Origin: Hsuehochloa calcarea
Taxonomy: Eukaryota > Streptophyta > Magnoliopsida > Poales > Poaceae
Direction: 5' to 3'
NCBI GenBank assembly: GCA_036346395.1
Contig: CM070596.1
Location: 4,814,170-4,878,169 of the forward strand
DNA: 64,000 nucleotides
Shown: one piece after another, positions 19,801 through 28,169 of the stretch
Position numbering within the stretch: the stretch's first letter is position 1
How the letters are laid out: the number at the start of each line of letters is the position of its first letter
Program-made: the position numbers and the translations under genes
Notes under the pieces: model-generated
What the model was told of the DNA's origin: nothing
What the model saw: only the letters and a program-made list of their open reading frames with translations
The model's database searches: none

Positions 19801-22716
19801 TTCTATCTCATCTTTCTGAGTAGGAGTATATCTATAGGGCCTAATACAGACTGGTGTTGCACCAGGCAAAAGTGGGATACTGTGATAAAAAGACCTTGGT
19901 GGAGGTAGCCCTTTGGGTTCTTGAAAGACTTCAGTATTTCTCTCCAATACGTGCCTGATCTCAGCAGGTACTGGTTCAGCAGCTTGTTCTGAAGACACTG
20001 GACATAATTGTATGAGCTGAGCTATTCCACCCTTGCTGATCAACCCTTGAAGCTTCTTAGCTGAAATTTCTGCACAAGCTGCAGTTTGATCTGTGATGCC
20101 TCTCAAGGAAATATGTGTGCCATGATGGTTGAAACTCAATTGCTTCCTCTTCCAATGAATCCACATAGGACTATGATCTTCCAGCCATTCCATGCCTAAT
20201 ATCACATCATAACAACCTAGTTGGAGTACTCTGACATTGGTTGAGAAGGTATGGCCTTGAACCCACCATTCCATATTAGAGATCAGTTGGTCACTTTGCA
20301 ACTTGCCTCCATTGGCAATGGTGACTTGGAATGCAGGAATGGGTTGTGTAGCATACTGAAGTCTGTCCACCAGTTTGTTACTGACAAAATTACTTGAGCT
20401 GCCAGAGTCAACCAAAATCAGAATCTCTTAGTTATTGATTAACCCTTGTAGTCTGATAGTTTTCCTGCCTTGAGTACCAGCTGCTGCACAATATGAAAGG
20501 CTCATCAGTAGCTCTTCCTCCCCTTCTTTGCTATCACTTTCACTTTCTTCTTGCTCAGTATGTTCTAATTGCAGAATTTCCAGTAATTCTTCAAGTACTT
20601 GCAAGGAAACTTGCTTGGGACATCTGTGATTAGGACCAAACTTTTCTCCACATTTGAAACATCCTCCTCCAGCCTTTCTGAGGGCTTTCAAACCATTGTG
20701 CCTGTCTTCCCATTTTGGCTTGTTGGCTTCCCTGTTATCTCCAGGTGCAGCACCCAATACCTTTGCCTGAATGATTCATTGGTCTGCCATTGAACTTGTT
20801 GAAGTCTCTACTGTCAATCCTCTGATGAGGCTTTTTAACAGCCATTTCCCACTCCTCCTGTAACAATGCCAAAGATAACGCAGCATCAACCGTTCTAGGT
20901 TTGTGGAGCACTATGGCTACCCTAATCTCATTTTTCAACCCATCTAGATATTTGTTGACAAAAAACACATCATCATAATTTCTATTGTGCACTAACACTT
21001 TATGCATGACTGTTTGAAATTGTTCATGATATTCGAGTACACTAGTATGTTGTTTTAAGTTCAATAGTGTTCTCATGTAATTGTGATACAAATCTCTCCC
21101 AAACTTGTTGTCTACTGCTATGCATAACTCTACCCAATTATCCAGAGTATGCTGGGCCTCAAATGTCTGCAACCATAAAGCAGCATTCCCTTGGAAGTAC
21201 AAAGTAGCATAAGCACCCACAAATAGATTGGCACATTGAACATGTTAAAATATTTCACACATTTCTCTTTCCAGACTCTAGGATGCTCCCCTTCAAATCT
21301 AGGAAACTCAGCCGTAGGTATATGGCATTCTCTCTGTGGGTAGGGATTATAGTACCGTTGTCCCTTTGTTTCCCTACTCCCACTACCATTCAAATCAAAC
21401 AACACAGGAGGATTTGCATTCAATGACTCACCCTTGACCAGGGTTTGTCCAGGAGTGTTGAATCCCCCCCGAGACATCACCCTGGTGTTGCTTTTCGTAG
21501 CGGTGCCCGTTGGGTCGAGGCGTCACTGGGCGAGGTGGATTGGGTGGCGTAGTCTCCAGATAGTTGATGCGCGCATCAAGTTCCTCCACCGTCTGCCGCA
21601 GGCCCGTCAGCGTGAGGTCGACAGTCGGCCTCCAAGCTTCGGCGTACTTCATTCGCTCGTCCACCCCGGTGACCCAACGCCAAGATCGCCTTAACATCGG
21701 TTTCCAGAGTGGATATCTTGTCTTCCGTCACCACCATCCTCATAGTGAGCGTCGGTTGCCCCTTCTTCTTCGCCACGATTGTCGGAATCGCTGGATCTGC
21801 GCACATCAAGTTCCTCCACCGTCTGCTGTAGGCCCGTCAGCGTGAGGTCGACAGTCGGCCTCCAAGCTTCGGCGTACTTCATCCGCTCGTCCACCCCGGT
21901 GACCCAATGCCAAGATCGCCTTAACATCGGTTTCCATAGTGGACATCTTGTCTTCCGTCACCACCATCCTCACAGTGAGCGTCGGTTGCCCCTTCTTCTT
22001 CGCCACGATTGTCGGAATCGCTGGATCTGATACCACAATGTAACGATCCAAGTCCTATTCTGGCATTACCTAGCAGGATCGAGATCGTAGACGATGAAAC
22101 TGAGACGGAGTTGAGGGATTTGGGGAAGAACAGATAGAAGCAGGCGCTAGGGATTTGAGTACAATGTATTTCTTTCGATGATTCTTTACAAGATTTGGTT
22201 ACAGCACTTGTAGTGCCTGACTCCAACAGAATGGACTACTAGCCTATTACATGGCCCAGTCAGCTCAATACTCTTTGCGCACACCAGACCATGGATAGAA
22301 TAGTCACTCTTCAGGTCATCTTGTCATCAAATTGGATTCTGGGCATCTTGGGCAAACCAACTTTTCTTCTTCTGATTTTCAATTTGATATACCGGGCACG
22401 TGTTCATTCAGTCATCGCAAGACGAGGGGATACCTTTTGTTTAAATCATGGTCCCCTCCTTATATTTGTGATGTCATGTGTTCTGTTTGTAAATATGCCG
22501 TGGAATTAGTTTTGAACATGATCTAGAGCCTTGTCTAACGTGCCTGCTTGATCTTTCAGGAACCCAAGAACAATCACTGCAGATGCAATGGCGGTCGTGG
22601 CCATGGAGAAGATGGAATCGCCCCCTTCACCTGTGCAGTTCTTGCCTGTTGTCGACGACGACAACGTCGTGTGTGGGATCATTACATTGCATGGATTGGT
22701 CTCTGCTGGATTATGA
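7227..22716 (+). CDS. KDSD: Arabinose-5-phosphate isomerase (KdsD/SETH3-like), three exons
   Basis: The enzyme interconverts ribulose-5-phosphate and arabinose-5-phosphate, the first step to Kdo, a sugar of rhamnogalacturonan II; the Arabidopsis homologue SETH3 is expressed in pollen. Exons 7227-7892, 9221-9444 and 22560-22716 join in frame to 348 aa, matching the ~350 aa of plant homologues. A SIS domain fills exon 1: GVGKSG at residues 69-74, LHGDIG 101-106, LLSKSG 116-121, NHPAGKIGK 209-217. Two CBS domains follow in exons 2 and 3; the protein ends HGLVSAGL. Junctions are AAG|GT, CAG|GT, CAG|GT and CAG|GA; the last intron splits an Arg codon. ATG 7227 (GCGCCATGGG) is preferred over the in-frame ATG at 7134. 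Intron 2 is 13.1 kb and full of retrotransposons, but no exon is damaged. No transit peptide is obvious, so it is probably cytosolic. The gene faces WHY2 tail to tail. Confidence 0.92.
7893..9220 (+). other. KDSD intron 1
   Basis: 1,328 bp between donor GTATAC and acceptor CCCTGCAG. AT-rich with stops in all frames. No repeat, RNA gene or transposon ends were recognised in it. Confidence 0.85.
9221..9444 (+). CDS. KDSD: KDSD exon 2 (CBS domain 1)
   Basis: 224 bp starting VKDVMKKQNELPL and ending GEMCN plus two bases (AG) of an Arg codon. It contains the first CBS motif (GCLLVVDDEYHLIGTFTDGD). The donor at 9445 lies only 73 bp from the LTR of the gypsy element at 9518. Confidence 0.92.
9518..9649 (+). 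repeat. Truncated 5' LTR
   Basis: The first 132 bases match 13327-13459, then similarity stops abruptly at ATTATATGA (9641-9649), where an internal deletion joins the LTR to gag-region sequence. Confidence 0.85.
9949..13438 (+). pseudogene. gag-pol of the intronic chromovirus, frameshifted
   Basis: Domains in order: CCHC knuckle CFNCEEKFTPNHRC (about 9952), protease LLALLDSGSTHNFI (about 10160), RT with FFTKLDLRSGYHQVRM (about 10890) and a damaged catalytic box after RFVLVF (about 11075), RNase H IVECDASGTGIGAVL (about 11515), integrase zinc finger and core (about 12060-12540), GPYQILERIGDVVYRL (about 12985) and a C-terminal chromodomain LVHWDGLPASDATWE (about 13210). The frame changes at least five times and there is a stop at 10219-10221, so no polyprotein can be made. 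Confidence 0.88.
13327..13733 (+). repeat. 3' LTR of the intronic chromovirus
   Basis: 407 bp from TGTCAGGCG to GGGCGTGACA. It begins inside the last codons of pol, just after the chromodomain. From 13357 onward it is also included in the downstream tandem duplication, giving a partial extra LTR at 15234-15610. Confidence 0.9.
13357..15233 (+). repeat. Tandem duplication, unit 1 (1,877 bp)
   Basis: Unit 1 runs from TACCAGACGG inside the 3' LTR of the first gypsy element, through intron sequence, into the first 262 bp of the second element's LTR (14972-15233). It is followed head to tail by unit 2. By eye only one substitution (T at about 14692 versus A at 16569) and one single-base indel (near 15200/17078) separate the units. 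Confidence 0.93.
15234..17111 (+). repeat. Tandem duplication, unit 2 (1,878 bp)
   Basis: Second copy of the unit, continuing at 17112 into the rest of the second element's LTR. The join CACTC|TACCAG shares at most one base of microhomology with the parental sequences. Because the unit contains parts of both gypsy elements, it arose after both had inserted. Confidence 0.93.
16850..17129 (-). repeat. 3' LTR of the antisense chromovirus
   Basis: 280 bp from TGTCACTATCC to TCTGTGACA on the plus strand, with the polypurine tract on its inner side. Positions 16850-17111 are also present as 14972-15233 through the tandem duplication. Confidence 0.82.
17130..21697 (-). pseudogene. gag-pol of the antisense chromovirus
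   Basis: Minus-strand order: gag (about 21697-20770), knuckle CFKCGEKFGPNHRC (about 20660), protease MVDSGSSSNFV (about 20412), RT with KLDLRSGYHQIRL and VFMDDILIYN (about 19600-19380), RNase H IETDASDKGV (about 18960), integrase zinc finger and core (about 18400-17850), GPYQILERVGKVAYKL (about 17480) and chromodomain-like LVQWSHLPSEWTTWE (about 17220). Breaks seen: in-frame stops near 20428 and 18014, frameshifts near 18900 and 17290 and within gag. RT keeps its YxDD-equivalent FMDD box. It is inactive but mildly damaged. Confidence 0.88.
21571..22030 (-). repeat. 230-bp tandem duplication at the gag start
   Basis: Two adjacent units (about 21571-21800 and 21801-22030) match at an offset of exactly 230 bp over their length with few substitutions. 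They cover the start of gag next to the primer-binding site. 230 is not a multiple of 3, so the copy would shift the gag frame. Confidence 0.9.
22039..22326 (-). repeat. 5' LTR of the antisense chromovirus
   Basis: 288 bp, TGTAACGATCC to CTTGTCA on the plus strand, with the initiator-Met primer site on the inner side. It holds an 11-bp stretch (near 22232) that is absent from the 3' LTR. Confidence 0.85.
22560..22716 (+). CDS. KDSD: KDSD exon 3 (CBS domain 2, stop)
   Basis: 157 bp. One base completes the split Arg codon, then NPRTITADAMAVVAMEKME and a second CBS motif FLPVVDDDNVVCGIITLHG follow, with TGA at 22714-22716. The reading frame fits exon 2 exactly, although the exon lies 13.1 kb downstream. 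Confidence 0.92.
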
Positions 22717-23321
22717 GCCTCTATGTATCAGTTCTTTATGGTTCTTTGCGTCTAGCTGGTCCAAGACATCACATTGGATGGATTCTTGTCAGTTCAGTCG
22801 ACATCCATCCGACGACGCCATTTTATCGCTGCAGTAGTATGCCTAGTCTAGAGTCTTTTAAGAGTATGTGGAGACACAAGCAGTGTTCCCCTATGTATAG
22901 TGTTTTGTAAGAGGAATGTGCTTGCTGATGTTTGCACCCTACCCCTATGTATAGTGTTGTTTTGTAAGAGGAATGTTTGGGAGTTTCCAGTGCAGTTGAA
23001 TAAGCTGTACATGCAGCCCACGTAGACGTCATGTTACAATCTCTCTAGTATGGTTGCGACCATGTTGACAGGTACCAAGCACAGGGCATGAAATACAAGT
23101 CATGGCTAACTCGACTAGAAATTTGCAGTTCTGTGGTACGGTGAAGTTAGACATGCACTGAACAAACACAACGGTCCATGGTGCCCGAGCTTCAATCTAA
23201 TAGACAGATTCCTAAATTGATTAGGAAGGAAACACAGTTCAAGCATCCCAATTTTTCATACTTGCCATCATCAACTCGTAGTGATGTTCAAAATCCAACA
23301 TATGGAGCTACAAGGAATCCT
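22717..23321 (+). other. KDSD 3' UTR and convergent intergenic space
   Basis: Only 605 bp separate the KDSD stop from the WHY2 stop on the other strand, so both 3' UTRs and their polyadenylation signals must fit here. A 32-bp segment with CTATGTATAGTG and TGTAAGAGGAATG occurs twice (22888-22919 and 22942-22976). No gene seen. Confidence 0.7.
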
Positions 23322-23441
23322 TCACCTTTCCCACTCTGAATCTGGGTGTGGGCGCTCCACACTGGGCTTGCTAGCGGAGGAGGGGCTTGGATGGTGATTG
23401 GTCAAGACCTGGTCCCAGCCCATGATGTGCGGCAATGCAAA
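23322..23441 (-). CDS. WHY2: WHY2 exon 8
   Basis: 120 bp, phase 0 start after TTTGTGCAG. Begins FALPHIMGWDQVLTNHHPS, then a Ser/Pro linker, and ends DSEWER with TGA at 23324-23322. Confidence 0.93.
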   Translation of the reverse strand, partial: FALPHIMGWDQVLTNHHPSPSSASKPSVERPHPDSEWER

Positions 23442-26400
23442 CTGCACAAATACATAGACGGAGCAGTCAAAGAAACATAAATGAAACCCTAAGCAATATC
23501 ATTAAGCAATAACAAAGGCATATAATTGCTGGGGAGCAATATCATTAAGCAATAACAACGATGTATAGCACAACCTCAAGTTGCTTGTCATGAGTCACAA
23601 CTACACTATTGTACACACTTAAAAGCCCTCAAGTATGAGCACCTACCATTCCAATGACCAAGTAACCTAGAGCAGCTTGAAGTAATACATGCCTGAATAC
23701 ACTAGGGAATGGACCGCATGATAATGTTTATAGTACAGTATACAACACCTACATTAAGATATAGGCAGGGAGGAGACAATAGCCATAGGATATGCAGTAA
23801 ACTTGGTGCTAGAAAATGGCATGGACTGTGTTCAACATAGAAGTATGATCAAAATTTACCGGTATGACACCAAATCTATTGATTCTTAGTTATCTATTGG
23901 TATGGTTTTGGTTAGTTGGACTAAATAATCTCTCAGTAATTCAGATAACAGCGGTAGATTACAAATGGCAATATGGAAACTTACACTCAATGCTGTGCGC
24001 ATAACTGCAAACTCAGCTTTTGTGACAGGGACTGAAAGGCGCTCAGTTATCTTCTGCACATTGTTCAAAACACCTGCAAAGAAGATTGTGATGTATCTGT
24101 TACCAAAACCATGGTGGATGTGATGATGACTAACTATATACCAGGAAGCATTTCCCTTTTTTTCAGGCATTCATTTTAAGTTCAGAGAGACAAAGCCCTC
24201 ACCACTCAATTAATTCAGGAGATAGTACTTGAGCACACAGACAATGCCCCAATGTAAGTTTTCACCAGTTGACCAACTCTACATCCTGTTGGGTATTATA
24301 GCTTTACACTACAACAGACTGTTGCCATAGCTTGAGCATTCTGCCATTTAAAAAAAATGTCAACTAGCTATAGGCACAAAGTTCTTACAGGAGAATCTTG
24401 ATATAATGAGTCCATAGTCAATAGTTGTGCCTGCTGATTGATGAAAGTATTTTGTAGTTGCCTGAGACACTGGGATACATCCTTTTGGGAAATAAAATTG
24501 ACTAATGTATTGAATAGATCAATTTCACCACCACTCTGGAAACGCTAACAGCATGGACATGAATATCTTAATATTATGTTGATCAATTGATAAAATGAAT
24601 TTTAGTCCAATGCAATGCGCCCCGAACAAAGCAGCTTGGTCCATGGAGAGATCAGAGATTGAACATCATGAAAATGGGAAACAATTAATAATAAGAAAGC
24701 CACAGTTAGAACTTAGTAATGCAATATGAAAGTCACTTACTTATATTAAGAAAGTATCCACTGTCATTGCCTAGAGGAGTAATTGACAATGATTTTTTCA
24801 CCTGGCCTTCATGGCTAGTAAAGAATTAGTTGGGTTAGAAGGATGTGATTAGAAGCACAAAGTAGCAGTATTTTTCTTGGCACAACACTATCACAAACCT
24901 TGATTTCATGGAAGGATCATGGAAAAATTCACAAGATTCAGCAGGTCCAAGACTTATCAAGCTTCCGACTTCAGTAGGTGACAGAGCAAAGAGCTGTATT
25001 ATAGATGTTCCAGATCAATAAAGCCTCATGCAATTTAGAATAAAGTAAGTAAAAAAGAACAATATAATCATTACAAATCATAGAAATATAGACTATTTTT
25101 CTATGTTTTGCGAAAAAAACCAGAGGCACAAAAGGAGCTTAGAGAAAAATAAACAAAAGGGGGAAAATCAGATATTTTTGTCTTCATTTCCAGCTATGAG
25201 CCGATGACAAACACTCAAAAAATGGAGGTAAAATGGGATTTTTTTTTTCTTCCTGGTTTATTGGACTACAAGACAAACCCTGCCCTCCCTCTTGACAGAA
25301 GTGAAGTGAGCATAAACAGCTAAATCATGTCAATGTAGACATTAACGCTCACATTAATGGTAGCAAACATTGTGCAAATTCATGTGCATTGTGTAATGTG
25401 CTTATTAAAAATGCAGACTTTGTAACTTCTGAGTTGAGTGAATAGGCAAAATACAAAATAACGGCGATAGCCAATAGGTAATGGAACCATACCTAATTTG
25501 GTATTCATACAGATCAATCATCTATTGTGGATTTGGTCTGAGTTCATCCCAAAAATATGGATACAAATTTGGTATGACTAGCAATTAGTCTGTGTGCGAC
25601 CAACTTTCACCAGTAACTACACGATAAATTACTGTTACCTGTTTCTTCGTATAGTCATACTTCCTTTGTCCAACAGCAGGGAAAAAGGTCAACATTACTG
25701 ATCCACTTTTGTTCACACGAGATCCCCCGGACTGATAAAACAGACAAATTATATAGTGGAAGTAAGGCATGGTATGCTGGGGATCGAAATCTCGGTACCG
25801 GATGAAATCCGGCAGTAAGAATAACGCCGTTACGGAAATTTCGGAAAAAACCGGTGCGAATTCAAATTTTGAATTTTTGAATTCGAAATTTTACCGGCCG
25901 GTAACCGGTCAAACCGGAAAAAAACCGGAAAAACCGGAAATGGTGAAAATGGTAATTATGAAATTTAAATTTGGAACAATGCAAATATTAATGAGAAAAT
26001 GTTTCTCTCATAGTTGACACTAGTAATCATACATATGAAACATGTGTCGCTGAACAAACTATTAGCAAATACTTTTTCGTATCTCTTATTAATCATATCG
26101 CGTCACTAAATGATTTGAAAGTATAGGATTAAAGAATCAATCCAATCCTGAGCAAATAATGATGCAATCCAATTCTCTCATAGTTGCATGCAATCCAATT
26201 AATGAGAAAGTGTTTCAAGTTGTACATAAAAAGTCCTCATTTATGTTTTAATAGTGCTAAATATACTAAAAACTAATGTTTCAATACATAATCTAGCATA
26301 AGAATGCCTAAACCAACTAGGGAAGGACATTATGGAGTCAAAAATTCAAATTCAAAATTTAAAAATTTCGGCCGGTTTTTTTTTTACCGGTTCCGACCGG

Positions 26401-27816
26401 TAAACCGGTTACCGGCCGGTTTTTTTATCCCTGGCTGGAACACAAAAAAAATAAAAGTAACATACCTCCAGTTTGCTGAAATTAGGAAGTACAGGATGTA
26501 TAGAAAGTGCAGCCTTTCCCTTGAACACGGTGTAGCTTGCAAATTTTCTCCCAGATGTGGTCTCTGCTTAAAGAGAGTAAGCAATAAATTTAGCACATAA
26601 AGGTTTCAATGCAATTAGCACACGAAGCAAGCAGAAGGCTGAGTAACAATAAGTATATAAACTAAGGCTTTACCATCAGGATTTGCTGTCGAAGTCGAAA
26701 CAGCATGTTGGAAGGTCAAGGAACCACTCCAGAGAGCATCCTTCAGGTCAGAGACTCTCCTGAGAAGGGGAAAAACTTATTATACGTTTGTTGCAACTGG
26801 CAGAAATACTGTAGAGCCATAGCACAACAAAGGACTGACTTGAGTCTCTCATCTAACGTTCGTTTGATAGTATTTAAGATGTGATCCTCTATGCTCATAC
26901 ATTAATACCAGAGAAATCACGAACTACGTCAAACAGAAAGGGAAACTGAACAAGAGCAAATTTAATCAGATACAAACAAATTGCTAATTTGCAGCAGTGC
27001 ATTTCTTTTTCCAAAGGCATGGCAAGCAACATTAAGTTGAATCATTGATAAGCTCCTGGTAGCATTAAATTTGATCCTAACAATATAGCTAAGGTGATTA
27101 TTCTTCAGTGAATGAATTAGGCATTTATACACACTGAGCACCGAATAGCATCTAACATTTACGCCTAGAAACAACAAATTCATATCCTGCAAAGCTTGGA
27201 ATGGGGGAAGAAGGAACAAATGGATCACCAACTCCATCCTCTGACCAGTCCACCACCACACAAAGACGGACGCCACGAGACAGGCTGCACAGAAGCATAC
27301 TACATTTCAACACTCCACTACGCAAAACCTACTTTCTCCCCCACAATGAAATACTATTTATCTGCCACAGCATCTGTGGTAGGCGAAGGCAAAAGCAAAG
27401 AAGTCCCTAATCCTACCGCTGAAACCTCAAAATCCCCAGCCATTTTTTCACGGCGATTGCAGAGCAGAATACACCACGCACCGGACGCCACCCCACACCC
27501 AAACGAAACCCGCAATCGCTTAGCTCGCTTGCTAGGGAACCGGAATCGGCGTCGACGAACCTAAGATCAGCACACACGGGCGCGCGCTGGCTCGATCAAA
27601 GGGCCGATCGACACCACCAACCACACCAAACAAGGCGCCCCCCAAAAAATCGCACACAAAGATAGACGAATGGTAAGGCGGCGGAAGCTAGGGATGGCTG
27701 GCCTCCCAGTTGACGCGCGAGGTGGGGGCCGAAGCGGAGAGGGGAGAGGTAGGGTTAGGGTTTAGGGTTGCGACTAACCTGGAGGTGGAGGGGAGGAAGC
27801 GGGAGAGCCGCAGCAT
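23322..27816 (-). CDS. WHY2: WHIRLY single-stranded DNA-binding protein (WHY2-like), eight exons
   Basis: WHIRLY proteins bind single-stranded DNA as tetramers and 24-mers in plastids, mitochondria and nucleus; WHY2 protects mitochondrial DNA against microhomology-mediated rearrangement. Eight minus-strand exons (27816-27779, 26759-26674, 26563-26466, 25731-25639, 24993-24899, 24814-24741, 24073-23985, 23441-23322) join in frame to 230 aa, the usual WHY2 length. The basic, Ser/Leu-rich N-terminus (MLRLSRFLPSTSRR) suits a mitochondrial presequence. KGKAALS, the Whirly DNA-binding/multimerisation motif, is at residues 56-62, followed by MLTFFPAVGQRKYDYTKKQ, LFALSPTEVGSLISLGP, SVPVTKAEFAVMRTALS and FALPHIMGWDQ. 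The acidic-aromatic C-terminus ends DSEWER. Every junction is GT/AG. The sequence is nearer Arabidopsis WHY2 than the plastid WHY1. No damage seen. Intron 3 carries a MITE-like insertion. Confidence 0.94.
23985..24073 (-). CDS. WHY2: WHY2 exon 7
   Basis: 89 bp encoding VLNNVQKITERLSVPVTK and AEFAVMRTALS. The acceptor is TTCTTTGCAG and the donor AGT|GTAAGT. Confidence 0.93.
24741..24814 (-). CDS. WHY2: WHY2 exon 6
   Basis: 74 bp encoding HEGQVKKSLSITPLGNDSG and YFLNI between acceptor TTTACTAG and donor GTAAGTG. Both bounding codons are split Ser codons. Confidence 0.92.
24899..24993 (-). CDS. WHY2: WHY2 exon 5
   Basis: 95 bp encoding LFALSPTEVGSLISLGP and AESCEFFHDPSMKS, the most conserved block of the Whirly fold. 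Acceptor AATACAG, donor GTTTGTG. Confidence 0.94.
25639..25731 (-). CDS. WHY2: WHY2 exon 4
   Basis: 93 bp, 31 whole codons, with SGSVMLTFFPAVGQRKYDY. Acceptor TTTTATCAG, donor GTAACAG. Confidence 0.94.
25778..26434. mobile_element. hAT-like foldback MITE in WHY2 intron 3, probable
   Basis: About 655 bp whose two ends are imperfect inverted repeats: CTGGGGATCGAAAT plus ACCGG blocks on the left and, inverted, CCAGGGATAAAAAAACCGG on the right, with AATTTTGAATTT-type runs inside each arm. The middle is AT-rich. GGGATGAAAA-type ends occur in some plant hAT families, but no 8-bp duplication was found, so class and exact ends are uncertain. It fills most of the intron and spares the splice sites. 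Confidence 0.45.
26466..26563 (-). CDS. WHY2: WHY2 exon 3 (KGKAALS motif)
   Basis: 98 bp containing FASYTVFKGKAALSIHPVL. The Lys-Gly-Lys-Ala-Ala-Leu motif is needed for higher-order Whirly assembly. Acceptor TTAAGCAG, donor GTATGTT. Confidence 0.94.
26674..26759 (-). CDS. WHY2: WHY2 exon 2
   Basis: 86 bp encoding RVSDLKDALWSGSLTFQHA and VSTSTANPD, part of the presequence. Acceptor CTTCTCAG, donor GTAAAGC. Both flanking codons are split. Confidence 0.85.
27751..27770 (-). promoter_or_regulatory. Telo-box (AACCCTAA) cluster in WHY2 intron 1
   Basis: On the minus strand the sequence reads AACCCTAAACCCTAACCCT immediately after the exon 1 donor. Telo-boxes near the start of transcription are common in plant genes for organellar and translational proteins. 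The position just inside intron 1 is typical. Confidence 0.55.
27779..27816 (-). CDS. WHY2: WHY2 exon 1 (start of presequence)
   Basis: 38 bp encoding MLRLSRFLPSTS and two bases of Arg, followed by donor GTTAGTC. The exon is GC-rich and too short to be found by ORF length. It was chosen because it supplies the only ATG in phase with exon 2 and gives a basic, mitochondrial-type N-terminus. Confidence 0.82.
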
Positions 27817-27919
27817 AGTCGCCGTTGGTTGCAGCGAGCGAAGAGACTGCTCGACTGAGGCTGGGTGGCGTTTGCCTCCGGAAGTGTAGACAACGTCTTT
27901 CAGGACCCAAAACCCGGAA

Positions 27920-27950
27920 TGGGCCTGGGCCTATCCAGGACCAAGGCCCA
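27920..27950 (-). promoter_or_regulatory. Site II (TGGGCC) elements upstream of WHY2
   Basis: Two TGGGCC motifs in tandem (27920-27931) and one inverted GGCCCA (27945-27950), about 105-135 bp upstream of the WHY2 ATG. Site II motifs bound by TCP factors often accompany telo-boxes in promoters of nuclear genes for mitochondrial proteins. The assignment is by motif only. Confidence 0.5.
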
Positions 27951-28169
27951 AAATCTGGGAAATAAATCGTAGATACCTCTTTAACTTTTAGACTTTTCAA
28001 CACGTAGACACGCAAATAGGTGTTTGATTTATTTTACCAAGATCAAGCTCCAAAATCTGCCTCTTGTTCGTTTTGCATCCGGGTCAAGTCCAGGTTCTCC
28101 CCCCCCCCCCAAGCTAGCAACCAAAAGAAAGCACCATAATTATACATACTAATTTTTTTTTTCGAAACT

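Larger units (their letters stand above)
16850..22326 (-). mobile_element. Chromovirus-type Ty3/gypsy element, antisense in KDSD intron 2
   Basis: A 5.48-kb element on the minus strand: 5' LTR 22039-22326, initiator-Met primer site (TGGTATCAGATCC, about 22023-22035), gag, protease, RT, RNase H, integrase, chromodomain-like tail, polypurine tract GGGAGGGG (about 17131-17138) and 3' LTR 16850-17129. Internal content is nearly complete, but the LTRs differ by many substitutions and an indel, so the copy is old. The 5-bp flanks (TAGTG and TCAAA) do not match. Confidence 0.87.
9445..22559 (+). other. KDSD intron 2, 13.1 kb, transposon-filled
   Basis: Donor CAG|GTCTGC at 9445 and acceptor TTTCAG at 22554-22559. 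Contents in order: 73 bp of intron, gypsy element 9518-13733, about 1.2 kb of unassigned sequence, one extra copy of a 1.88-kb tandem duplication, gypsy element 16850-22326 in antisense, and about 230 bp to the acceptor. The unassigned part (13739-14971, repeated 15611-16849) shows no gene. Confidence 0.88.

Noticed and set aside
27196..27564. Plus-strand ORF of 122 codons in WHY2 intron 1
   Set aside because: It overlaps the first intron and leader side of WHY2 in antisense and shows no known domain.
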